A stretch of 64,000 bases of DNA from Ruminiclostridium cellobioparum DSM 1351 = ATCC 15832 (GCF_000621505.1 NZ_JHYD01000010.1:1-64000); one strand, 5' to 3'; counted from the stretch's first letter, positions 36,821 to 45,640 are shown. Notes: generated by a model from the sequence alone, not told the origin. Program-made: numbers and translations.

Positions 36821-37578
36821 TACTCCTTACAGTCATTTGTCCGTTCCATAAATCCATATTCTATAAGATAACGTCTCAAGGTAGCAAAATCCTCATGTAT
36901 TTGCTTCAATATACCATTTACTTCTTTTTCTGAATAATGCTTATTCCTTTCAAATTGTTGGGATATTTTTTTCAAAATAACAATTTTCTTTTTTTCCTTA
37001 CTGGAGATTACTTTCAGTTTAAGAGGCGACAAAGAGGTAAACATGGCCTCAAGAATTTTGTCCTCCTCTGCCTTTGTTACCATATATCTGTCGTCGATCA
37101 TTCTGGCCCCCTCATGAATATCAATAATTTCGTCAGTGCTTTCTGCACGTATTCTCCCTTTATCCAATCCTCTTAGAGCCAGTTCGTATATGGCCAGATA
37201 GAGCTTTGCCTGCTTCGCTTTTTCCCGAAAAACAAATCTTTGATGTCGAATTGTGGCAGCTGCCACACCTGTCTTTTTGGCTATTTCATTATCTGTCATA
37301 CTCTGGTACATCATCTCAAGGATTTCCTTTTGATTATCAGTAATTCCCGTATACTTTTTGTTGTATGAGGTCAGCAGCTCCAGCAAATCGGGATGCTCTT
37401 CCGTCACATGGATATTTATCATTCTATCTGCATTAAAAAACCTGTTCCCAGACTGAAAGATCTCTCCAATCCCGAATTCCTTCCCGCATATATTACATAT
37501 GTAGCAGTTTTTTACAGTATCAAAGTGATATCCATTTTTTATTTCTTCCAGAGTCATATTTATAAAGTCATTGGCCAT
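36808..37578 (-). CDS. HTH regulator with C-terminal DUF2087 domain
   Basis: 256 residues. N-terminal zinc-finger-like segment CYICNICGKEFG (about 22-34), a LuxR-like HTH (MTDNEIAKKTGVAAATIRHQ about 115-135) and a C-terminal DUF2087 domain (VILKKISQQFERNKHYSEKE). Likely DNA-binding. Divergent from agrC across 347 bases, so it could act on the Agr locus, but nothing proves that. Confidence 0.85.
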   Translation of the reverse strand: MANDFINMTLEEIKNGYHFDTVKNCYICNICGKEFGIGEIFQSGNRFFNADRMINIHVTEEHPDLLELLTSYNKKYTGITDNQKEILEMMYQSMTDNEIAKKTGVAAATIRHQRFVFREKAKQAKLYLAIYELALRGLDKGRIRAESTDEIIDIHEGARMIDDRYMVTKAEEDKILEAMFTSLSPLKLKVISSKEKKKIVILKKISQQFERNKHYSEKEVNGILKQIHEDFATLRRYLIEYGFMERTNDCKEYWLK

Positions 37579-37924
37579 TTAAACAATACCGCCTTTTGTT
37601 TATTAATTATATAAACATATATTATTATCGTTTAATAGGTTTGTCAAGGTTAATTTTTTTGTCGAAAATAGATAAAAAAAATCAATTGTATTTCATGGTG
37701 AATATTGTTATTTTAGCTTATATGATATAAAATATTTATATAGTATAGTAAAAATATGGGAAATATATATAATCAATGCATCATCAACGCAGAATAATTT
37801 CTTTAAATGCATGGACTCATTTAAAGGTAACATTAATGTACATTTTTAATAAAAACTTTACATTAATTACTTATATGCAATTCAGGTATTAGAAATAAAA
37901 TAAAAATAGTTAGGAGACAAATTT
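37579..37924. promoter_or_regulatory. Divergent intergenic region upstream of agrC
   Basis: Very AT-rich. Direct repeats ACATTAAT at 37830-37837 and 37860-37867 with a partial copy (ACATTTTTAAT) at 37840-37850, spaced by 10 and 20 bases, that is whole helical turns. LytTR regulators such as AgrA bind spaced direct repeats, so this may be an operator. No gene seen. Confidence 0.4.
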
Positions 37925-39229
37925 GTGTTAATTCAGTTGATGGTTGTTAATACACTTTTTGCAATGATTACCGGTTATTTGGTACATTATTTTTTAAAAA
38001 CAAATTTTAATATCAGGTCAGCGAAGACCAGACTTGTAGTATTCATTATTTGTTTTGGTATTTCAAACGGTCTTTTATCAACTCTTTGTATGAAATACCT
38101 TCCGGGTAACCTGCAGTTTTTGAAATCCTTTTTTCTATTAATACTCAGCATTATAGTTATTAAATATTTACTTAAAATCAGTATAATAAGAGCTTTGCTG
38201 TCATTTTGCACAATTATGCTGGCAGTGATGCTTTGTAATTTCTTTGCACCATTGGTTTTTGCATTTTTCTCAAATGTGAATGTCACTCCCGATGTAATAA
38301 CAAATGACGTCTTTCTGTTTGCTGTTATGAATGCGCTGGTTTATTTTTTTACATCAATTATTATTCTGCTTACTCCCTTTGCAAAAAAGCTGGGACAGTT
38401 TAAAAATCTAAAGCCTGTTATTATCCTGTTATTTATTACACTGCTGATGCTTGTATTAAATGCCGGAGTCCACTATATAGTCAGCTTTGATCCCATATCC
38501 TTTACTGCCACACTCATATTGTCCTTGATTTATTTAATCGTTTCTGTCTGGTACATAAACAATTTCTACAAATATGAAATGAAAATAGAGGAAGAAAAAC
38601 AACAGGCTTTTTACAATGAATCTCTAAGTCTGGTAATACAGGATTTAAGAAGGTTCAAACATGACCAGGCCAACCATTTGACAGTTATCTCCGCAATGTT
38701 GAAAATGAAAAAATTCGATCAGGCAAATTCATACATAAGTGAAATATTTAATACAACTGAGAGCATTGTGGATACATCGGTATGTGATATTAAAAATGCG
38801 GGTCTCTTCGGACTTATCTCCTCCAAAATGGATTACGCTAAAAAGACCGGAATTAAATTCAACCTGCAGGCAATAGGTGAAATAGACTCCATTCCCAATG
38901 TTAAGATCTCCGAACTTTGTGAAATAATAGGGATTTATCTGGATAATGCCATAGAAGCCGCTGCAATAAGTGGTGATAAGGAAGTTGAAATGCGTCTGGA
39001 AAATAAAGAAGAAAGTATTGATATTGTAATAGATAACAGCTGCAGTATCATTCCAAATCTTGAAAGTATCAGACAGGACGGTTATTCTACAAAAGGCACC
39101 AATCGCGGACACGGTTTGAGTATAGTCGACAAAATTCTAAGCAAGTATGCCAGTATCTCGAATACCATTAATTTTGATAATAAAAGTATGATCTTTACCC
39201 AAATACTGAAAATAAAAAAAGGCATATAG
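37925..39229 (+). CDS. agrC: AgrC-like GHKL sensor histidine kinase
   Basis: 434 residues. Six or so transmembrane helices in the first 215 residues, the usual peptide-sensing module. H-box RRFKHDQANHLTVISAMLKM with the phosphorylated His after FK, N-box EIIGIYLDNAIEAA, G-box NRGHGLSIVDKIL. GHKL kinases of this form sense cyclic peptides made by AgrB/AgrD, and agrBD lies convergently next to it. GTG start with GGAGA upstream. No AgrA-type response regulator in the window. Confidence 0.9.
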   Translation: MLIQLMVVNTLFAMITGYLVHYFLKTNFNIRSAKTRLVVFIICFGISNGLLSTLCMKYLPGNLQFLKSFFLLILSIIVIKYLLKISIIRALLSFCTIMLAVMLCNFFAPLVFAFFSNVNVTPDVITNDVFLFAVMNALVYFFTSIIILLTPFAKKLGQFKNLKPVIILLFITLLMLVLNAGVHYIVSFDPISFTATLILSLIYLIVSVWYINNFYKYEMKIEEEKQQAFYNESLSLVIQDLRRFKHDQANHLTVISAMLKMKKFDQANSYISEIFNTTESIVDTSVCDIKNAGLFGLISSKMDYAKKTGIKFNLQAIGEIDSIPNVKISELCEIIGIYLDNAIEAAAISGDKEVEMRLENKEESIDIVIDNSCSIIPNLESIRQDGYSTKGTNRGHGLSIVDKILSKYASISNTINFDNKSMIFTQILKIKKGI

Positions 39230-39240
39230 CCTTTTTTTAT
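39216..39240. terminator. Bidirectional terminator between agrC and agrD
   Basis: A-run, GGC-ATATA-GCC, T-run: a short hairpin with strong A/T flanks overlapping the agrC stop. Confidence 0.65.
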
Positions 39241-39250
39241 TTCCTTTAGT

Positions 39251-39388
39251 CTATTTCAGTAATGATTTGGGGCACTCCTGCTGATAAAACGAAGAGAACC
39301 AACAAGCCCCTGCCGAAGAAGTTGCCGCGATAATTCCAACCATGGACAAAACAGTCATTACCATCAACCTGATTTTACCTTTTTTCAT
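39251..39388 (-). CDS. agrD: AgrD-like cyclic peptide precursor
   Basis: 45 codons. N-terminal amphipathic/hydrophobic leader MKKGKIRLMVMTVLSMVGII, then the candidate pheromone region AGACWFSSFYQQECPKSLLK. The tail CPKSL resembles the conserved Pro-x-Ser-Leu AgrD recognition tail, and the Cys of ACWFSSFY is the likely thiolactone Cys. The ATG lies inside the end of agrB (14-base overlap), with GGGTGGGG about 6 bases upstream. AgrB would cut the C-terminal tail and cyclise the peptide. Confidence 0.88.
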   Translation of the reverse strand: MKKGKIRLMVMTVLSMVGIIAATSSAGACWFSSFYQQECPKSLLK

Positions 39389-39968
39389 TTAATACCCCAC
39401 CCTTTCTATTCTTTGTTATTTTATACACCACCGGTGTAAGATTTACGGCATTGATCAATGTAATAATTGACATAACATTCGAAAAATCCTTTGGCACAAA
39501 AAAGCTGATTACAAAACATATGATAAAAACTACACTGCTCTTGATTCTTAATTCCTTCCGTCTCTTTTCGGTAATTATCGGCTTCGAAATTAAATCAGCC
39601 GGAGCATATAAGTACACTAGAACACCTGATATGATAAACAAAATAATATTTAAATAATTAAAAGCGATAATATGCGACAAATAAATGGTTCCAAATATAA
39701 ATGTAAAATGTGTAATAATGCAACCCAGCTGAGTTTTAGCATGAATACCGCCGAAATAAGACTTGTTTACAGAGAATACGGCAACGGCTACCAATGCATA
39801 CCTTAACTGCCCGAGGGCGAATGCCGTCAGTAATACCGCTATTAGCTTGAGACCGTCGGAAAAGGCCATATAAAGACCATAATCTATTTCTTCCGCTTTT
39901 TCTTCCGTGATACCCGGTACTGTAATAAGTATCTCATTTGTAATTTTTTTAGTGATCTTACTCAACAT
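39375..39968 (-). CDS. agrB: AgrB-like peptide-processing membrane protease
   Basis: 197 residues, about five or six transmembrane helices. The catalytic His and Cys of AgrB are seen in SYFGGIHAKTQLGC. Cleaves the C-terminal tail of AgrD and forms the thiolactone. Its end overlaps agrD. A TATAAT lies shortly upstream without a good -35, fitting an activator-dependent promoter. Confidence 0.93.
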   Translation of the reverse strand: MLSKITKKITNEILITVPGITEEKAEEIDYGLYMAFSDGLKLIAVLLTAFALGQLRYALVAVAVFSVNKSYFGGIHAKTQLGCIITHFTFIFGTIYLSHIIAFNYLNIILFIISGVLVYLYAPADLISKPIITEKRRKELRIKSSVVFIICFVISFFVPKDFSNVMSIITLINAVNLTPVVYKITKNRKGGVLNEKR

Positions 39969-40029
39969 ATAATCACCACCTATTACAATTTACTCCATTA
40001 TATACTATTTTTTATAACTAATCTATATA

Positions 40030-40059
40030 TTTCTTAAAAATTCCCTTTTTGTTAAGAAA
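40030..40059. promoter_or_regulatory. Palindrome upstream of agrBD
   Basis: TTTCTTAA ... TTAAGAAA arms, with AAA/TTT inside, about 60-90 bases before agrB and just upstream of a TATAAT. Resembles a dimer operator, possibly for the cognate LytTR regulator; inference only. Confidence 0.45.
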
Positions 40060-40098
40060 AATTTACAATTTTTTTATAATATAACTTCCAAAAACTAA

Positions 40099-40145
40099 AA
40101 AAACAAGTAAAGTGCCGTAATTTTTTACGGCACTTTACTTGTTTT
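40099..40145. terminator. Strong bidirectional terminator
   Basis: AAACAAGTAAAGTGCCGTAA paired with its full complement across a 4-6-base T loop, flanked by A and T runs. Ends the small membrane-peptide transcript on the minus strand. Confidence 0.92.
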
Positions 40146-40163
40146 TCTTCCTGCCAGCTGATA

Positions 40164-40283
40164 TTACAATAATATTACAGCGGCTATGGCAGCAGCAGCC
40201 AGTGCATAATGCCACCACCTGATCAAGGAATTTTCTAAAGGAGCCTCAACATTCTTCAGTTTTTCCAAATAAAACCTTGTCAT
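40164..40283 (-). CDS. 39-residue membrane peptide
   Basis: ATG at 40283 with AAAGGAG at 8-base spacing. MTRFYLEKLKNVEAPLENSL, then IRWWHYALAAAAIAAVILL: a charged amphipathic N-terminus and one hydrophobic C-terminal helix after an RWWHY interface. Followed by a strong terminator, so it is a proper transcription unit. No family recognised. It could be a small membrane regulator or a peptide acting on the envelope. Confidence 0.65.
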   Translation of the reverse strand: MTRFYLEKLKNVEAPLENSLIRWWHYALAAAAIAAVILL

Positions 40284-40635
40284 ACGCTCATCTCCTTTCC
40301 TTGTCTTGGCTCTCCACCATTTAACGGGTTTGTGTATTTATATTCCATATATACTTATAATTCCCTTCTGCTTTTTATAAATATATTTTTATCTTGTCAT
40401 GATTTATGGATTTTTATTTATATAAAATTTTGATCCCAATATTTGTATATGGGATTGGCTCAACAGAGTACCAGCTCCCGGCTATAGCTTTTTACTCTTT
40501 TTAATGGCATAAAACAACGCCAGCCATAATATAATGGTTGACGTTATCCGGAAGCATTTATTATTTCTAAAAGGTCCATAATTTTCTTGATAAAATCACA
40601 TGATTAAAAGTATAAATACATAAACAACTGTGTTA

Positions 40636-41763
40636 TCAAGGTTTTAGTATAACTTTAATGCAATGGTCTTCCTTTTTATCAAAAATCTTATACCCATGCT
40701 CACCCATATCCAGGGATAGTTTATGAGTTATAATGTCAGTAGCATCAAACTTACCTTCTCCGATCAGCTTTAATATCCGGTCTACATAGGTATGCGCAGG
40801 GCATTGACCCATCTTTAATGTGATATTTCTTGAGAAAAAGTCCCCAAGAGGAAACATATTGTACCTGGCGCCATAGACGCCAACCATTGAAACGGTTCCG
40901 CCTTTACGTACGGCCTGAGTAGCCAGCTCAATAGCAGATTTGGAGCCGCCTTGCAGTTTCATTGCAGTTTCAATTATTTCAAAAGTTGTCATCTTCCCAT
41001 CCATACCAACACAATCAATAACCACATCCGCCCCGCCATGAGTGATTTCCTTAATATATTCCCCTGTATTTTCATGCTCTTCAAAATTAATAACTTCTGC
41101 ACCATATTTTGCAGCATGCTGTAATCTATAATCAATATAGTCTACTGCAATTACCCTGTCTGCACCATGAAAAAATGCCCATTTTACTGATAATAAACCC
41201 ACAGGACCGCAGCCTAATACAACTACGGTATCACCTTTTTTTACACCACCATTTTCAACCCCCCAATAGGATGTTGGGAGTATGTCTGTGAGAAATAATA
41301 CCTGCTCATCCGTGAGATCATCCGGTACCTGCACCGGGCCTACATTTGCGTAAGGAACCCTGAGATACTCTGCCTGCCCTCCATCATATCCCCCATAGGT
41401 TTTGCTGTATCCAAATATGGCTCCTGTTTCTCCATTTGCATTTGAGTTATCACACTGACTCCATAAATCATGCTCGCAGTACCAGCAGTGTCCGCATGAA
41501 ATGGGAAAAGGAACGATGATGCGGTCCCCTTTTTTTACTTTATGAACACCTTTGCCTGCTTCCACTACAATACCCATCGTTTCATGCCCTAATACAAAGC
41601 CAAAAGGCATATTTGGTACCATACCATGTATTAAATGTAAATCCGAACCGCAAATAGCCGTAGATGTCACTTTAACTATAATATCATCATCATTCCTGAT
41701 TTGAGGATCACCAATATTTTTAACTTTTACATTTTTAATTCCTTCATATACGATAGCTTTCAT
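40636..41763 (-). CDS. Zinc-dependent alcohol dehydrogenase (formaldehyde dehydrogenase-like)
   Basis: 375 residues; start at the ATG at 41763, since GGAGG is 7 bases upstream and touches the ATG at 41769. Catalytic-zinc ligands in STAICGSDLHLIHG and GHETMG; the structural-zinc loop is CGHCWYCEHDLWSQC. NAD site VVVLGCGPVGLLSVK. The loop ending in C with a GYSKTYGGYDGGQAEY insertion is like glutathione-independent formaldehyde dehydrogenases. Substrate not certain. Confidence 0.9.
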   Translation of the reverse strand: MKAIVYEGIKNVKVKNIGDPQIRNDDDIIVKVTSTAICGSDLHLIHGMVPNMPFGFVLGHETMGIVVEAGKGVHKVKKGDRIIVPFPISCGHCWYCEHDLWSQCDNSNANGETGAIFGYSKTYGGYDGGQAEYLRVPYANVGPVQVPDDLTDEQVLFLTDILPTSYWGVENGGVKKGDTVVVLGCGPVGLLSVKWAFFHGADRVIAVDYIDYRLQHAAKYGAEVINFEEHENTGEYIKEITHGGADVVIDCVGMDGKMTTFEIIETAMKLQGGSKSAIELATQAVRKGGTVSMVGVYGARYNMFPLGDFFSRNITLKMGQCPAHTYVDRILKLIGEGKFDATDIITHKLSLDMGEHGYKIFDKKEDHCIKVILKP

Positions 41764-41899
41764 TTTCATTCCTCCGTATAAACTATTAAAATTAGGCTTC
41801 CCTTTAGATGTATAAATATTCTTGCGGATATTTTTCTGAAAGCTGCAAAACCTAAATATGATATTAATTACTTTTTATTAATAAAAGGAGTTGTTAAAA

Positions 41900-42589
41900 A
41901 TGTTTAAACATGATAAAGCACTTCTTCATGAAGTCAAGGTAGATGGACCTAATCCGGCTTATGCTGCCATGATGCAGGAACAGCTGGGAGGCCCTCACGG
42001 GGAATTAAAAGCCGCACTGCAATATCTTTCTCAAAGTTTTCGTATCAAAGATCCTCAAATAAAAGATCTGTTCCTGGACATTGCCTCGGAGGAACTTAGC
42101 CATATGGAAATGGTGGCCACAACTATAAATCTCTTGAACGGTCATGTACTTGATGCTAAAAATGCAACAATAGGAAATATTCAGGCACATGTTTCAACTG
42201 GTCTTACTCCGGCATTGACAAGTGCCTCAGGACAATATTGGACAGCCGCATATATTGAAGAAACCGGCGACCTGGCAGCTGATATCCTGTCAAACATTTC
42301 TGCGGAGCAGCGTGCCAAGGTTGTTTATGAATACCTCTATAGGCAAATACCCGATAAGGGTGTAAGACAAACTATTGATTTCCTTTTAAACCGTGAGGAA
42401 GCCCATAATACAATGTTTAGAGAAGCCTTCAACAGAATTCAGTATACCGGTTCATTGAGGGACTGGGGCATCACACAGGACTCCAAGTTATACTTCAATC
42501 TCTCAACACCAGGAGATCAATTTTTTAATGCCAATAACCCGAATCCTGCAAGTTTTAATGCACCTAACGGAGGCAGTCCGGCTAACTGA
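41900..42589 (+). CDS. Manganese catalase
   Basis: 229 residues from the ATG at 41900 (AAAGGAG upstream). Ferritin-like four-helix bundle with dimanganese ligands in HGELKAALQYL, ASEELSHMEMV, KVVYEYLYRQ and NREEAHNTMF. The Asn/Pro-rich C-terminal tail (FNANNPNPASFNAPNGG) is usual for Mn catalases and related CotJC spore-coat proteins. Detoxifies hydrogen peroxide. Plus strand, divergent from adh, ends at a terminator. Confidence 0.93.
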   Translation: MFKHDKALLHEVKVDGPNPAYAAMMQEQLGGPHGELKAALQYLSQSFRIKDPQIKDLFLDIASEELSHMEMVATTINLLNGHVLDAKNATIGNIQAHVSTGLTPALTSASGQYWTAAYIEETGDLAADILSNISAEQRAKVVYEYLYRQIPDKGVRQTIDFLLNREEAHNTMFREAFNRIQYTGSLRDWGITQDSKLYFNLSTPGDQFFNANNPNPASFNAPNGGSPAN

Positions 42590-42658
42590 AAAATTTAATC
42601 AAATAGTTAATTTATTCCATGCCTATGGAAACAACACTTAAGAAAAAAGTAAAAAAAT

Positions 42659-42699
42659 AGCTCTCAAGGATTTCTGCGATGCTCCCTGAGGGCTTTTTA
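42659..42699 (+). terminator. Terminator after Mn catalase
   Basis: AGCTCTCAAGG / CCCTGAGGGCT stem (imperfect), then CTTTTTA. Confidence 0.75.
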
Positions 42700-42735
42700 T
42701 CAATAATTAGGATCTCACTGTTGACTTGAATTATT

Positions 42736-43435
42736 TTAATCAATTTTAAGAATTAACCCATTGATATCCACTCTATTTTCAATCATGCCATTGTCTTTCA
42801 TGAACTGTTCTGTCTTTTTCATAGAAGTGATATCAGCCTCAGTGATTTCAGTACTGAAATCATACATCGGGAACATTTCCTTTACCGCTTCCATACTCAG
42901 CTCGGTTTCCCTGGCAGTGATTTCGAGAGTTTCCTCAGCGTTTTCCTTCATGTACTGAGCTATCTCTGACTGCGCTTCCAGGAACCGTTTGACCAGTAAA
43001 GGATTCTTTTCATAGAATGCTCCGCTTGTGGCTACTACAATTGTAGCGTCCACCAGGTCTTTTCCTGTGGTCACCACACGGTAGCCGTCCTTAGCCATAT
43101 TATATGCAACCGGGCCTGCAAACTTTCTGCCTTTGAGATCAGCAGCTGTTTGAATAGTGCTGTCCTTGCCGGCGAACAAGCGAAATGCCTCGGGGGATGG
43201 CCATATGTACTGATAATTTTAATATCCGCACCGTTGGAGGCCGACAGTATGACCGAAGTAGCTCCCACCGCGTATAAGAACTGAATATCGCCGGAAGCTA
43301 ATGCCTGGGTTTGCTCAGGTCCCGTAGTCAGGTTTGAATATTCCACCGGCAAGCCATATTCTGAAAAGGCTTTCGTGAAGATACCCTTCTCTTAGCTGCA
43401 TTTCGGCCACCCGGTAGCTTTTGCACAAATTTTCC
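42736..43435 (-). pseudogene. ABC transporter substrate-binding protein (sulfonate/NMT1 type), frameshifted
   Basis: Pieces in three frames read as one protein: SYRVAEMQL, then EKGIFTKAFSEYGLPVEYSN up to IISTYGHPP, then EAFRLFAGKDSTIQTAADLK to the end. One shift is at the G run 43192-43196 and another near 43390. The signal peptide and N-terminus are missing and no ABC partner genes follow. Aliphatic sulfonate/nitrate-binding family. A nonfunctional remnant unless the shifts are sequencing errors. Confidence 0.85.
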
Positions 43436-43490
43436 AACCTAACTCCAGCTATTGTCAACACCTCCATGGGCCAGAAGTGTTAGACTTCCA

Positions 43491-43784
43491 CTATGTTTCG
43501 TTAATGAGTGTATTCAAAACTTCTTGCACATGAGGTGAGGCTTTTATTGTTCCTCGTACTTTAACACTTTCTATGGTTTCTTTCGCCAAATCAGGTGTAA
43601 CATCTTCCGAAAATGCCAGTATGCCAGTCATTTTAATGTTTGCCTTTTTGTTGGATGTCTTTAATTCTTCTAAATCCCTACGAGTAATAGTAACGATACC
43701 AAGTGTAGCAGAACTTGGTTTGCCGATAATATTCTCGTTAAACTCTGCTAAAAGATCATCCAGTCCAATGTCGTTTCTTTTCAT
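43491..43784 (-). CDS. Hypothetical protein downstream of a TetR regulator
   Basis: 97 residues from the ATG at 43784 (start MKRNDIGLDDLLAEFNE). Contains TLGIVTITRRDLEELKTS and MTGILAFSEDVTPDLAKETI. No family recognised. 94 bases after the TetR gene on the same strand, so it may be co-transcribed and controlled by it. Confidence 0.6.
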   Translation of the reverse strand: MKRNDIGLDDLLAEFNENIIGKPSSATLGIVTITRRDLEELKTSNKKANIKMTGILAFSEDVTPDLAKETIESVKVRGTIKASPHVQEVLNTLINET

Positions 43785-43878
43785 TGCAAAAATCCTCCTA
43801 AAAATATTTATTTCATACATATTGTATGTATATATTTAGCTAAAAGAATTACTTTTTTGTAATTCTCTTCTGCTTGTC

Positions 43879-44538
43879 TCATTTTTTGATTTCAACAACG
43901 ATACCTTGATCATTTATTACAACATGAGAAGTCAGGGTTTTATCGAGAACCGGCAACCCCAAAAAATCAACAATATCCTTTGCCATATTAAATCTTTGCC
44001 ACGCTTCTTCTTCGTTTGACTGCGGGTATATTGTCGGCATCATCCAAACATTACAAATCAGCAAAAACAATTCCGCTGTTAATTTCGGATACTTTGCTTT
44101 GATTGAGCCATCGTTTATACCTTCTTCAATAAGTTCAGCATATTTTGATGCTAAAAAGGTTCGCTGTTTTTCCATATATATCTTAAAAGCTATCGGGCTG
44201 CTTTCAATCAATGGAAGTATTTGAAGGTGAAGTACGGCATATTCTTTGCTCTCGTTTAATATTTGCAAAGTCAGTTTTATTTTTTCTAAACCATTTATGT
44301 CGGTACGGACTTTGATTTTTGTAAAAGGGTCTATATCATTAAATAATTTATCAGTCAGCGCAAAAAAAACTTCTTCCTTTGTTTTGAAATGGTGATAAAA
44401 GGCTCCTCGCGTCAGGCCACCCATTTCATCGACTATATCAAGAATTGTTGTTTGCTCATAGCCATTTTCAATAAACAGTTTTAATGCAGCGTCAAGTATT
44501 ATCTGCTCTGTTTCTTCGGGATATTTGTTTCGTGGCAT
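43879..44538 (-). CDS. TetR-family regulator
   Basis: 219 residues from the ATG at 44538 (GAGGTG upstream). N-terminal HTH: ILDAALKLFIENGYEQTTIL, then GGLTRGAFYHHFKTKEEVFF. The C-terminal ligand domain is not assignable. An inverted repeat overlaps its upstream region (ACACTGTGTATG near 44558, echoing CATACATATTGTATGTATA near 43815-43834), suggesting it controls itself and the downstream gene. Confidence 0.85.
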   Translation of the reverse strand: MPRNKYPEETEQIILDAALKLFIENGYEQTTILDIVDEMGGLTRGAFYHHFKTKEEVFFALTDKLFNDIDPFTKIKVRTDINGLEKIKLTLQILNESKEYAVLHLQILPLIESSPIAFKIYMEKQRTFLASKYAELIEEGINDGSIKAKYPKLTAELFLLICNVWMMPTIYPQSNEEEAWQRFNMAKDIVDFLGLPVLDKTLTSHVVINDQGIVVEIKK

Positions 44539-44641
44539 AAATGCACCTCTTTTCATACACTGTGTATGTTTAAAATATAGCAGAGGGAAAATGCTTTGTC
44601 AACAAATAGATACATCTTGTATCTATGATTAAAGCGACAAG

Positions 44642-44677
44642 AAAAAAGAGTGCGATGGCATTAAACCTACCGCACTC
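44642..44677 (-). terminator. Terminator next to the recombinase remnant
   Basis: GAGTGCG / CGCACTC stem (16-base loop) with TTTTTT on the minus strand, at the 3' side of the recombinase remnant. Confidence 0.7.
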
Positions 44678-44778
44678 CCTTAATACTTAGTTATAAACTA
44701 GCTCTGCAAATATGATTTCCTCCACCCATGATTTGGCTGTATTTATCAAGCCTACCCATTTCATTTGGTCGGTAGCTT

Positions 44779-45640
44779 TTAGTTGCTCTGTATGGTGTTG
44801 TCCATGGTGTCAAAGTTCTCGTATTTTTCAATAAGTGCAATGAATTTACTGGCTGATTTTTGGCTCTGCTCAAAGCCGCCGATAGTCTTTTCAAGCTCTG
44901 CAGCTCTTCTTTCTGGCAATGGCAAGCCGTTTCTTTTGCTTGGTGACATTGGTGGTCTGCCGTGCGTTCTGTGCCTCCTGCACCGTCCGTATAAACTCGG
45001 CTCTGTCGCTCTTGGAATACTCCGCAATCGTTTTGAGCATATCGGCAGCCAAAACCATAACCACCTCGGCATTGACGGTGCTGCGTGGTGCAGAGCTTTC
45101 CAACTGGCACTTTGCCGTATTGAGAGCAAATATATTGCGGTTTGCGTTTGCCGTTGTAGCTGCGATGAACATACATTTTACCGCCACAATCGGCACAATC
45201 ATCAGTTCTGTTAATGGCGGCAATTCACCAAAGCCACTGGGATAGCGGCTTTTCTTATCCTTGAAATGCATGCGTGTCTTGAACTTAACCGTATACCCTT
45301 TTTTATTCATGCCCTCGCCATATCGGGCAAGGTGGACAGCAGGAATTTCAATCTTTTGCTGTGTGAGTAGTTGGAAAATCTGATACGTTCCGAAAACCAC
45401 CATTGTTAGGCTGAAAATCTATCGTACAGTGGCGGCGGCATCATCGTCAATAACCTAATGCCCACGCTTTTCATCTCCCAAAGGTAGCCATACGGCACCT
45501 GTCCTGTCATGTGCTTGCCGCTCATACCTTTAGCTTTAAAAATAGGCTTGATTTTTCGGCTTGTATCTCTGGCGTAGTATTCGTTATAGTGTTTCTCTTT
45601 GGGTAAGAAAGAATAATTCACCCGATATATCCAACGAATT
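44779..45640 (-). pseudogene. Large serine recombinase (TndX/TnpX type), decayed
   Basis: Pieces in several frames align to the middle and C-terminal parts of conjugative-transposon serine recombinases: NEYYARDTSRKIKPIFKAKG, TGQVPYGYLW, then EIPAVHLARYGEGMN, YTVKFKTRMHFKDKKS, MYVHRSYNGKRKPQYICSQY (zinc-ribbon region), and AELEKTIGGFEQSQKSASKF with IALIEKYENFDTMDNT. The catalytic N-terminal domain is gone, and internal deletions and frameshifts are plain. Not functional. It marks the neighbourhood as a former mobile element. Confidence 0.88.

Larger units (their letters stand above)
39969..40635. other. Intergenic region upstream of agrB and downstream of adh
   Basis: Holds the agrBD promoter region with a palindrome (40030-40059), a strong terminator (40099-40145) and a short membrane-peptide gene (40164-40283). 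Between 40284 and 40635 I see nothing definite beyond AT-rich sequence. Confidence 0.5.

Noticed and set aside
44691-45176. 161-codon minus-strand frame in the recombinase region as an intact gene
   Set aside because: Only its first part matches the recombinase (MYVHRSYNGKRKPQYICSQY); the rest is the shifted frame of the same decayed gene.
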